From Megaleporinus macrocephalus (lineage: Eukaryota; Chordata; Actinopteri; Characiformes; Anostomidae): a stretch of DNA of 64,000 bases. The position numbers were made by a program, and so were the translations under genes. The notes beneath the pieces were generated by a model that was not told the DNA's origin, did no database searches, and saw nothing but the letters and a program-made list of their open reading frames with translations. The DNA lies in the NCBI GenBank assembly GCA_021613375.1, contig CM038720.1:42832089-42896088 (forward strand), in the 5' to 3' direction. Each line of letters starts with the position of its first letter. Positions within the stretch are counted from its first letter, which is position 1. This document shows, one piece after another, positions 30,801 through 42,219 of this stretch.

Positions 30801-33800
30801 TCCGCACAGCTCTCTTAGCACAGCTCTCTCCGCACAGCTCTCTTCACACAGATCTCTACACACAGCTCTCTACACACAGCTCTCTACACACAGCTATATA
30901 CACACAGCTCTCTCCACACAGCTCTCTCCACACAGCTCTCTACACACAGCTCTCTCCACACAGCTCTCTCCACACAGCTCTCTACATACAGATCTCTTCA
31001 CACAGCTCTCTACACACAGCTCTCTTAGCACAGCTCTCTCCACACAGCTCTCTACACACAGCTCTCTCTGCACAGCTCTCTTAGCACAGCTCTCTCCATA
31101 CAGCTCTCTTCACACAGATCTCTACACACAGCTCTCTCCACACAGCTCTCTACGCACAGCTCTCTACACACAGATCTCTCAGCACAGCTCTCTACACACA
31201 GCCCTCTACATACAGCTCTGTACACACAGCTCTCTACATACAGCTCTCTCCACACAGCTCTCTACACACAGCTCTCTCCACACAGCTCTCTACGCACAGC
31301 TCTCTCAGCACAGCTCTCTACACACAGCCCTCTACATACAGCTCTCTACGCACAGCTCTCTCCACACAGCTCTCTACACAAAGCTCTCTACACACAGCTC
31401 CCTCTGTACAAAGATCTCTACACACAGCTCTGTAAACACAGCTCTCTACACACAGCTCTCTACACACAGCTCTCTCCACACAGCTCTCTACACACAGCTC
31501 TTTCCACACAGCTCTCTCCCCACAGCTCTCTCCGCACAGCTCTCTACACACAGCTCTCTCCACACAGCTATCTACACACAGCTCTCTTCCAACAGCTTTC
31601 TCCGCACAGCTCTCTACACACAGCTCTCTACGCACAGCTCTCTACGCACAGCTCTCTTCACACAGCTCTCTACACACAGCTCTCTCCACACAGCTCTCTA
31701 CGCACAGTTCTCTACACACAGCTCTCTACGCACAGATCTCTACGCACAGCTCTCTACGCACAGCTCTCTACACACAGCTCTCTACATACAGCTCTCTACA
31801 CACAGCTCTCTCCACACAGCTCTCTACGCACAGCTCTCTACACACAGCTCTCTACACACAAATCTCTCCACACAGCTCTCTACACACAGCTCTCTACACA
31901 CAGCTCTCTACGCACAGCTCTCTTCACACAGCTCTCTCCACACAGCTCTCTCCTCACAGCTCTCTACGCACAGCTCTCTACACACAGATCTCTACGCACA
32001 GCTCTCTATGCACAGCTCTCTACACACAGCTCTCTACATACAGCTCTCTACACACAGCTCTCTACACACAGATCTCTACGCACAGCTCTCTACGCACAGC
32101 TCTCTACACACAGATCTCTACACACAGCTCTCTACACACAGCTCTCTACACACAGATCTCTCAGCACAGCTCTCTACACACAGCTCTCTACACACAGCTC
32201 TCTACGCACAGCTCTCTTAGCACAGCTCTCTCCACACAGCTCTCTACACACAGCTCTCTCCACACAGCTCTCTTCACACAGCTCTCTACACACAGCTCTC
32301 TACACACAGCTCTCTCCGCACAGCTCTCTACACACAGCTCTCTCTGCACAAAGATCTCTACACACAGCTCTGTAAACACAGCTCTCTACACACAGCTCTC
32401 TAAACACAGCTCTCCACACAGCTCTCTCCGCACAGCTCTCTTAGCACAGCTCTCTCCGCACAGCTGTCTACACACAGCTCTCGCCACACAGCTATCTACA
32501 CACAGCTCTCGCCACACAGCTATCTACACACAGCTCTCTCCACACAGATCTCTACACACAGCTCTCTACACACAGCTCTCTCCACACAGCTCTCTACACA
32601 CAGATCTCTACACACAGCTCTCTCCACACAGCTCTCTACACACAGCTCTCTCCACACAGCTCTCTCCACACAGCTCTCTACACACAGCTCTCTCCACACA
32701 GCTCTCTACACACAGCTCTCTACACACAGCTCTCTACACACAGATCTCTACACACAGCTCTCTCCACATAGCTCTCTACATACAGCTCTCTACACACAGC
32801 TCTCTACACACAGCTCTCTACACACAAATCTCTCCCCACAGCTCTCTCCACACAGCTCTCTACACACAGCTCTCTCAGCACAGCTCTCTACACACAGATC
32901 TCTACACACAGTTATCCACACAGCTCTTTACACACAGCTCTCTACAAACACCTCTGTACACACAGCTCTCTCTGTACAGCTCTCTCAGCACAGCTCTCTC
33001 CACACAGCTCTCTACACACAGCTCTCTCTGCACAGCTCTCTCAGCACAGCTCTCTCCACACAGCTCTCTACACACAGCTCTCTCCACACAGCTCTCTACA
33101 CACAGCTCTCTCAGCACAGCCTCTAAACACAGCTCTCTCCACACAGCTCTCTACACACAGACTCACTCTCAGCACAGCTCTCTTCAAACAACTCTTACAC
33201 ACAGCTCTCTCTCACAGCTCTCTCAGCACAGCTCTCTTCCGCACAGCTCTCTCCACACAGCTCTCTCCACACAAGCTCTCTACACACAGATCTCTCAGCA
33301 CAGCTCTCTACACACACCGCCTCTACACACAGCTCTCTCCGCACAGCTCTCTTAGCACAGCTCTCTCCACACAGCTCTCTACACACAGCTCTCTCCACAC
33401 AGCTCTCTTCACACAGCTCTCTACACACAGCTCTCTCCACACAGCTCTCTATGCACAGCTCTCTTCTCACAGCTCTCTACACACAGCTCTCTCCACACAG
33501 CTCTCTACGCACAGCTCTCTACACACAGATCTTTCAGCACAGCTCTCTACACACAGCTCTCTACACACAGCTCTCTACACACAGCTCTCTACACACAGCT
33601 CTCTCCACACAGCTCTCTCCACATAGCTCTCTCTGCACAAAGATCTCTCACACAGCTCTGCTAATACAGCTCTCTACACACAGCTCTCTAACAGCACTCT
33701 ACACAGCTCTCCACACAGCTCTCTCCGCACAGCTCTTTCCACACAGCTCTCTCCCCACAGCTCTCTCCGCACAGCTGTCTACTCACAGCTCTCTCCACAC

Positions 33801-36800
33801 AGCTCTCTACACACAGCTCTCTCCACACAGCTCTCTACACACAGCTCTCTCCACACAGCTCTCTCCACACAGCTCTCTACACACAGCTCTCTACACACAA
33901 ATCTCTCCCCACAGCTCTCTCCCCACAGCTCTCTACACACAGCTCTCTACACACAGCTCTCTCAGCACAGCTCTCTACACACAGCTCTCTACACACAGCT
34001 CTCTACACACAACTCCCTACAAACAGCTCTCTCCACACAGCGTTTCAGAGCACAGGTCTCTACACACAGCTCTCTCCGCACAGCTCTCTCCGCACAGCTC
34101 TCTCCACACAGCTCTCTACACACAAATCTCTCCCCACAGCTCTCTCCACACAGCTCTCTACACACAGCTCTCTCAGCACAGCTCTCTACACACAGCTCTC
34201 TCAGCACAGCTCTCTACACACAGCTCTCTCCACACAGCTCTCTACACACAGCTCTCTCAGCACAGCTCTCTACACACAGCTCTCTACACACAGTTATCCA
34301 CACAGCTCTTTACACACAGCTCTCTACAAACACCTCTGTACACACAGCTCTCTCCACACAGCTCTCTACACACAGCTCTCTCTGCACAGCTCTCTCAGCA
34401 CAGCTCTCTCCACACAGCTCTCTACACACAGCTCTCTCCACACAGCTCTCTACACACAGCTCTCTCAGCACAGCTCTCTACACACAGCTCTCTCCACACA
34501 GCTCTCTACACACAGCTCTCTCAGCACAGCTCTCTACAAACACCTCTCTACACACAGCTCTCTCTGCACAGCTCTCTCAGCACAGCTCTCTCCACACAGC
34601 TCTCTCCACACAGCTCTCTCCACACAGCTCTCTACACACAGATCTCTCAGCACAGCTCTCTACACACACCCCTCTACACACAGCTCTCTCCGCACAGCTC
34701 TCTTAGCACAGCTCTCTCCACACAGCTCTCTACACACAGCTCTCTCCACACAGCTCTCTTCACACAGCTCTCTACACACAGCTCTCTCCACACAGCTCTC
34801 TATGCACAGCTCTCTTCTCACAGCTCTCTACACAGCTCTCTCCACACAGCTCTCTACGCACAGCTCTCTACACACAGATCTTTCAGCACAGCTCTATACA
34901 CACAGCTCTCTACACACAGCTCTCTACACACAGCTCTCTACACACAGCTCTCTCCGCACAGCTCTCTCCACATAGCTCTCTCTGCACAAAGATCTCTACA
35001 CACAGCTCTGTAAACACAGCTCTCTACACACAGCTCTCTAAACACAGCTCTCCACACAGCTCTCTCAGCACAGCTCTTTCCACGCAGCTCTCTCCCCACA
35101 GCTCTCTCCGCACAGCTGTCTACACACAGCTCTCTCCACACAGCTATCTACACACAGCTCTCTCCACACAGCTCTCTACACACAGCTCTCTCCACACAGC
35201 TCTCTCCACACAGCTCTCTACACACAGCTCTCTACACACAAATCTCTCCCCACAGCTCTCTCCACACAGCTCTCTACACACAGCTCTCTCAGCACAGCTC
35301 TCTACACACAGCTCTCTCCACACAGCTCTCTACACACAGCTCTCTCAGCACAGCTCTCTACACACAGCTCTCTACACACAGCTCTCTACACACAACTCCC
35401 TACAAACAGCTCTCTCCACACAGCTCGTCCAGCACAGCTCTCACACACAGCTCTCTACACACAGCTCTCTACACACAGCTCTCTACACACTAGCTCTCTC
35501 AGCACAAAGACTCTTCCCACAGCTCTCTCCACACAGCTCTCTACACACAGCTCTCTACACACAGCTCTCTACACACAGCTCTCTCCACACATCTCTCTAC
35601 ACACAGCTCTCTCCACACAGCTCTCTCCGCACAGCTCTCTCCACACAGCTCTCTACACACAGCTCTCTACACACAGCTCTCTACACACAGCTCTCTACAC
35701 ACAGATCTCTTCACCCAGCTCTCTTAGCACAGCTCTCTCCGCACAGCTCTCTACATACAGATCTCTTCACCCACCTCTCTTAGCACAGCTCTCTCCGCAC
35801 AGCTCTCTACACAGCTCTCTACACACAGCTCTCTACACACAGCTCTCTACACACAGCTCTCTACACACAGCTCTCTCCACACAGCTCTCTACACACAGCT
35901 CTCACTACAGCACAGCTCTCTACACACACTCTCTACACACAGCTCTCTCTGCACAGCTCTCTCAGCACAGCTCTCTTCCACACAGCTCTCTCCACACAGC
36001 TCTCTCCACACAGCTCTCTAAACACAGCTCTCTCAGCCACAGCTCTCTCACACAGCTCTCTACACACAGCCTCTCAGCACAGCTCTCTTCAGCACAGCTC
36101 TCTACACACAGCTCTCTACACACAGCTCTCTCACACAGCTCTCTCCACACAGCTCTCTACACAACAGCTCTCTCACAAGGCACAGCGCTCTACACACAGC
36201 TCTCTACACACAGCTCTTCTCCACACAGCTCTCTTACACACAGCTCTCTACACACAGCTCTCTACAGCACAGCTCTCTCCACACAGCTCTCTACACACAG
36301 CTCTCTTCACACAGCTCTCTCACACAGCTCTCCCAGCACAGCTCTCTACACACAGCTCTCTCGCACACAGCTCTCTACACACAGCTCTCTACACACAGCT
36401 CTCTACACACAGCTCTCTCCACACAGCTCTCAACACAGCTCTCTCACACAGCTCTCTACCCACGCAGCTCTCTCACCACAGCTCTCTCCTGCACAGCTGT
36501 CTACACACAGCTCTCTCCACACAGCTATCTACACACAGCTCCTCTACTCACACAGCCTCTCTACACCACCAGCTCTCTCACAGCACAGCTCTCTCCACAC
36601 AGCTCTCTACACACATCTCTCTCCCACACAGCTCTCTCCCCACAGCTCCTCCACACAGCTCTCTCACCCCAGCTCTCTCCAGCACAGCCTCTCTACAACC
36701 ACAGCTCTCTCCCACACAGCTCTCACGCACAGCTCTCTCCAGCACAGCTCTCTACACACAGCTCTCTACACACAGCTCTCTACACACAGCACTCTACACA

Positions 36801-38914
36801 CAGCATCTCTCCACACAGATCTCTAGCACACAGGCTCTCTACACACAGCTCTCTCCGCACAGCTCTCTCCGCACAGCTCTCTCCACACAGCTCTCTACGC
36901 ACAGCTCTCTCCACACAGCTCTCTCCACACAGCTCTCTACGCACAGCTCTCTCCACACAGCTCTCTACGCACAGCTCTCTACACACAGCTCTCTACACAC
37001 AGCTCTCTACACACAGCTCTCTCCACACAGCTCTCTACACACAGCTCTCTACACACAGCTCTCTCCGCACAGCTCTCTACACACAGCTCTCTACACACAG
37101 CTCTCTACACACAGCTCTCCACACAGCTCTCTACACACAGCTCTCTACACACAGCTCTCTACACACAGCTCTCTACACACAGCTCTCTACACACAGCTCT
37201 CTCAGCACAGCTCTCTACACACAGCTCTCTACACACAGCTCTCTACACACAGCTCTCCACACAGCTCTCTCCACACAGCTCTCTACACACAGCTCTCTCC
37301 ACACAGCTCTCTACACACAGCTCTCTACACACAGCTCTCTCCACACAGCTCTCTACACACAGCTCTCTACACACAGCTCTCTACACACAGCTCTCTCCAC
37401 ACAGCTCTCTACACACAGCTCTCTCCACACAGCTCTCTACACACAGCTCTCTCCACACAGCTCTCTACACACAGCTCTCTCCACACAGCTCTCTACACAC
37501 AGCTCTGTCCACACAGCTCTCTACACACAGATCTCTACACACACCTCTCTCCACACAGCTCTCTCCACCCAGCTCTCTACACACAGCTCTCTCCACACAG
37601 CTCTCTACACACAGCTCTCTCCACACAGCTCTCTACGCACAGCTCTCTCCACACAGCTCTCTCCACACAGATCTCTACACACAGCTCTCTACACACAGCT
37701 CTCTACACACAGATCTCTACACACAGCTCTCTACACACAGATCTCTCCACACAGCTCTCTACACACAGCTCTCTCCACACAGCTCTCTACACACAGATCT
37801 CTACACACAGCTCTCTCCACACAGCTCTCTACACACAGCTCTCTCCACACAGCTCTCTACACACAGCTCTCTCCACACAGCTCTCTACACACAGATCTCT
37901 ACACACAGCTCTCTCCACACAGCTCTCTACACACAGCTCTCTCCACACAGCTCTCTACACACAGCTCTCTCCACACAGCTCTCTACACACAGCTCTCTAC
38001 ATACAGCTCTCTACACACAGCTCTCTACACACAGCTCTCTACACACAGCTCTCTACACACAGCTCTGTCCACACAGCTCTCTACACACAGCTCTCTACAC
38101 ACAGATCTCTACACACAGCTCTCTACACACAGATCTCTACACACAGCTCTCTACACACAGCTCTCTACACACAGATCTCTACACACAGCTCTCTACACAC
38201 AGCTCTCTACACACAGCTCTCTCCACACAGCTCTCTACACACAGCTCTCTACACACAGCTCTCTCCACACAGCTCTCTACACACAGCTCTCTACACACAG
38301 ATCTCTACACACAGCTCTCTACACACAGATCTCTACACACAGCTCTCTACACACAGCTCTCTACACACAGATCTCTACACACAGCTCTCTACACACAGCT
38401 CTCTACACACAGATCTCTACACACAGCTCTCTCCACACAGCTCTCTACACACAGCTCTCTACACACAGATCTCTCTGCACAGCTCTCTACACACAGCTCT
38501 CTACACACAGCTCTCTCTGCACAGCTCTCTACACACAGATCTCTACACACAGCTCTCTCTGCACAGCTCTCTACACACAGATCTCTACACACAGCTCTCT
38601 CCACACAGATCTCTACACACAGCTCTCTACACACAGCTCTCTCTGCACAGCTCTCTACACACAGATCTCTACACACAGCTCTCTACACACAGCTCTCTAC
38701 ACACAGCTCTCTACACACAGATCTCTACACACAGATCTCTACACACAGCTCTCTACACACAGATCTCTACACACAGCTCTCTACACACAGCTCTCTACAC
38801 ACAGCTCTCTACACACAGCTCTCTACACACAGATCTCTACACACAGATCTCTACTCACAGCTCTCTACACACAGCTCTCTACACACAGCTCTCTACACAC
38901 AGCTCTCTATGCAC
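24857..38914. repeat. 14-kb satellite-like array of a 14-bp unit (AGCTCTCTACACAC)
   Basis: About 1000 copies of a 14-base unit. The main variants are AGATCTCTACACAC, AGCTCTCTCCACAC, AGCTCTCTACATAC, TACTCAC and, after about 30.2 kb, TACGCAC and CTCAGCAC. Variants are regionally clustered: BglII-type AGATCT units are common at 24.9-29.6 kb and 37.6-38.9 kb and sparse between. 14 is not a multiple of 3, so every frame reads through a 14-residue repeat (TALYTQLSTHSSLH on +, CRELCVESCVERAV on -). Frames of up to 703 codons here are not genes. Single-base indels cluster at 29.88-30.2, 33.1-33.7 and 35.4-36.85 kb. Confidence 0.97.
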
Positions 38915-39311
38915 GGTCACTGTTGACATTCACGCCGTGTCCTCAGTGCACACAGAGCTCCTACAGAGCCCAGCATCAGAGGCAGTACAGCGATTCATCA
39001 GAGACGTGCTTAAATAAGACCCTGTGCTGCAGCACGGCTGCATCGCTGCTCCGGCATTTCAGCCCGCCACCCTTCGCCCAATGAGATTTCAGCAGTCTGC
39101 TATTGGGGTCAGTAGGATGTTCCCCACAGTGATGACTCTTCATAACCCAGAGTGGACGGAGTTCAGAAAGACTGAGATGACCACTGAATTTAATAACACA
39201 GCATTAAAATGAACCTGTGATTATAATTCAGACGTCACTAAGATACATAACGCCACTGTCCAAACCTGTGTTTCCATTTTAGACCATGTTTATTTTTGTA
39301 TACGATTTAAA
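38915..39311. other. Unique intergenic DNA
   Basis: Non-repetitive flank of the 14-kb array. The 62-codon frame at 39024-39212 has no recognisable similarity and I do not call it a gene. Confidence 0.4.
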
Positions 39312-39520
39312 CAGGGCAGAACTCAGAGCTGACCAGTGGTCAGACATTTCCTCTGAATCCTACATCTATCAGGGAGGTGATTAAGCGGAATTCACTGGGA
39401 CTGAATATGAAACCACACAGTGCTTTAAACTCAAAACTCTAAACTTAAACATCCACCATGCTGTCCATCAAACTCTGCAGAAACCCGGCTTTCCTGATTA
39501 TCACACTATAGATGATCAGG
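39312..39520 (+). pseudogene. Decayed copy 1 of phldb2 exon A with its downstream intron
   Basis: GAGCTGACCAGTGGTCAGAC aligns with GAGCTGACCGGTGGTCAGAC of exon A. The frame is still readable as SELTSGQTFPLNPTSIRE, followed by GTGATT in place of the GTGAGT donor. Similarity continues into the intron: ACTGGGACTGA, GCTTTAAACTCA, CTCTGCAGAAACCCGGCTTTCC. It therefore arose by DNA duplication and not by retrotransposition. No neighbouring phldb2 exons accompany it. Confidence 0.7.
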
Positions 39521-39599
39521 TTTTCTGGGTCATGTATCTTCACTGTCCGAAGAGAAGCATCTCCATTGATCTGCATTTTTGATCATTTTCATTGCTGTA

Positions 39600-39790
39600 T
39601 ATCATTTGAACATGACAATGCTTAGAACTGACCAGTGGTCAGACCTTTTCTCTATATCCTGCGGTGAATAAAGAGAAATTACTGGGACTGTATATTAAAA
39701 TCAGTCCTTTGAACTCAGACTCAATCAGAAATGTTATTCACCTGCGAAACCCTGGCTTTTCTAAATATCACACTGTAGATCAGGGGTGTT
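39600..39790 (+). pseudogene. Decayed copy 2 of phldb2 exon A plus intron
   Basis: GAACTGACCAGTGGTCAGAC then CTTTTCTCTATATCCTG aligns with exon A (ELTSGQTFSLYP). The last exon codons are deleted before GTGAATAAAGAGAAATTACT. The intron-derived part matches copy 1 (TATCACACTGTAGAT versus TATCACACTATAGAT), so copies 1 and 2 duplicated as a unit that extends beyond the exon. Confidence 0.6.
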
Positions 39791-40224
39791 TAATTAGAGT
39801 CCAGTACGGTCCAGTTAGAGGAGATCTCCTCAGGCCGGTCCGGACCATCATCATCTCTAACGTGTGTCCTGATTCAGTGGTGTATCCATGGTCTCAGAAC
39901 CTATGAGAGATGTTGGTGTGGAGCTGTCTGTGGGAAGTTTAAACATGTCTTGCTCTGTTCCTGGTTAAAAAGTTGTTTTCTGCTGTTGACTTTTCTTTTT
40001 TTAGAGCACGTCGTCTGACTCGCTTTATTCTCCGCCACGCTCCCAAATCTGCACAGATCTGATTGGTCTGTGAGGTCACTGCACCGCAAAGCCTGTATAC
40101 CGTAAAGACAAGAAAAGCTCCGCATCTTAAAATAAACACTGTCAAAATTAAATTCTTCTCAGTAGATTATCAGTTTGGGTCCGCATTGGACAACGTCTGG
40201 GTCCGGACCTGGACCACAGCCCGC

Positions 40225-40325
40225 CTATTAGTGACCTGTACTCTATTTCCTGTTTGTATAAAGGAGGTGAATAAAGAGAAATCACTGGGACTGTATATTA
40301 AAATCAGTCCTTTGATATATTCACC
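40225..40325 (+). pseudogene. Decayed partial copy 3 of the phldb2 exon A region
   Basis: GTGACCTGTACTCTATTTCC continues into GGAGGTGAATAAAGAGAAAT, CACTGGGACTGTATATTAAA and ATCAGTCCTTTG, nearly identical to copy 2. The exon part is strongly eroded. Confidence 0.5.
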
Positions 40326-40344
40326 ATTTAAATGCAGCAGTGTG

Positions 40345-40520
40345 TGTGATTGTGTGATGAATGCCTCGATGAATGGACCAATAGAAATGCTCCAAATTAG
40401 CCTGGAAGTCATTCTGGTTCTATTGACTTCCACTGAAAGTGAAGACTGTTCTCGTTCTCTCCTGTAAAGCTGCTATTGTGGAGATCTTTCTCAGGACAGC
40501 GGCGATATTCACAAGCTCGT
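40345..40520 (+). mobile_element. Dispersed repeat of the 19352 family, copy 3
   Basis: GATGAATGGACCAATAGAAA followed by TGCTCCAAATTAG and TTCTATTGACTTCCACTGAA matches the copy at 19.35 kb. It is inserted immediately after exon copy 3. Confidence 0.6.
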
Positions 40521-40744
40521 TTGAAAAGAACTTGTCTCTCCATCCTCGCTCTGTGTTTACATAAAGCCTCTGCTGTGCATACACGGAACAAGACATGGGT
40601 CATTGTGCCATCAGCTGCCCCCCATTTAGCCAATTTCAGTCACTCGCAGCCTCACATGCACACTCTCCTGCCTCAACTCTGGAGTGACGTCATCAAAATA
40701 GTGTCAAGATACATCAAGTTACACAACCTGCTACATGGATGAAG

Positions 40745-40779
40745 CAGCTCCTCCTCCTCCTCCTCCTCCTCCTCCTCTG
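40745..40779. repeat. (CTC)n / (CCT)n trinucleotide tract
   Basis: About eleven CTC units in intergenic DNA downstream of the amer2-like gene. Confidence 0.9.
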
Positions 40780-40894
40780 TCATTCTAATAACCTCGAATG
40801 CTGATGGCGTTCATACACGCGCTCACGTTTCTGGCAGCTGCTGTTTTATTACACGTTCGTGAAACGTCTTCTCGGTTCAAACGCATGACGTGAG

Positions 40895-42219
40895 CCGTTC
40901 TCAGCATAGTTGTGTTTTATTGATTAAATAGGAAACAGAGCCACATTAAGATATACACACACACAAAAATAGTCCTCTACTAGCAGGTGAACGAAGCGTC
41001 TGACATTGACAAACAGATCTATCCATCCCGAACTTGAGCAAACCCCCATGAAGCGTACAGCCTTACCTATTCTGATTGTCCATGAGACAGCTCTAGCAGT
41101 GTCCCAAGGCTCTACCTCGTCAAAGCAGTCTCATCCAAATTGCGCTGACGAGCAATCCCATCTGTCCCAGGAGTTAGATCCATAAGCCAAAGTGTCTTTC
41201 ACTGACAAGTACTCAAACGGCTGTTATAGCAGACAGGCACTGTGTGATTGAACACAGTGTTAAAAAAATAAGAGAGAAAAGCTGATGGGAAACATGAGAA
41301 GAAGAGAGGTGTGGAAGGACGAGGAGCACAGAGGCTCCTCCGGCTCGAAAGTAGGGCATGCGCTTTGCTACATACATTCAGAGATACCGTGAGAGATCCT
41401 GTCCTGGTGGTAATGTATGCAGAGAGAGAGATTCCGCCTCTTTTTTTTTCTTTGCAAAACAAAAAAACAAACAGAGAAAAATATGGATCCACCACATTCG
41501 CGGAAAACAAGGGACCGAGGACGCTGGACACGAGGAGGTCTACAAAAATGGAAGTAACAAAGGCTACAAAATTTCTCCATTTGCCGTAAGAAAACATCGG
41601 CTTCAGCGCGGCAGGAAAAAAGCACCCATAGGTGGCGACGTTTAAACCCCTTCGATGGTTCAGACCTGAATAAAAACCACATGCCATGTGGACGAGTAAG
41701 ACTCCATGTTAGATTGCTTACGGAGAGCTCCGCTGAGTGCAGCGCACCTTCATTTACCGAGCGAGTTGGTCTCGGTCATCATGGACAACGCAAAGGTAAT
41801 TGAATAGGTGCACGGCGTGGCTCCTCGGGGAGGGTCTACATGGCTTCAGTTCCCAGGCGAGGGGTGTTGTGCTTCAGCATCTGCCTTGGTCTTTACATCA
41901 TACTTTACCATGGAGATAATTCCGACTGGGCTTTGTGTGAACTCTCTCTCTCTCTCTCTCTCACTCTCTCTCTCTCTCCCAGGTGGTGCACAGGGTTTGA
42001 ATCCACAGCATCAGTGTCTTTAACAGTGACACAATATGAATAGAGACACCCAGTATATATAGAGTGGTCGACACGTATGCAGTTCAGTTCAGATAATAAC
42101 AGTAACAATCCTGTGAGGAGATCTGCTGCAGACGACTGAGATCAAGGTTCCTGTCCGAACATCAGAAAGAAGATCCTGAAGAGCTGAGAGTGGAATGTTT
42201 CGAGTTCTGAACCGGTCCG
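40895..42219 (-). other. Probable 3' untranslated region of the amer2-like gene
   Basis: Lies directly after the stop codon on the - strand and has no further coding frame. A possible polyadenylation signal AATAAA (TTTATT on + at 40916-40921) would give a 3' UTR of about 1.3 kb. It includes a (TC)n tract at 41941-41979 and T/A-rich runs near 41440-41470. The extent is inference. Confidence 0.4.

Noticed and set aside
33451..35013. 520-codon frame in the middle of the 14-bp array
   Set aside because: Same repeat artefact as the 703-codon frame.
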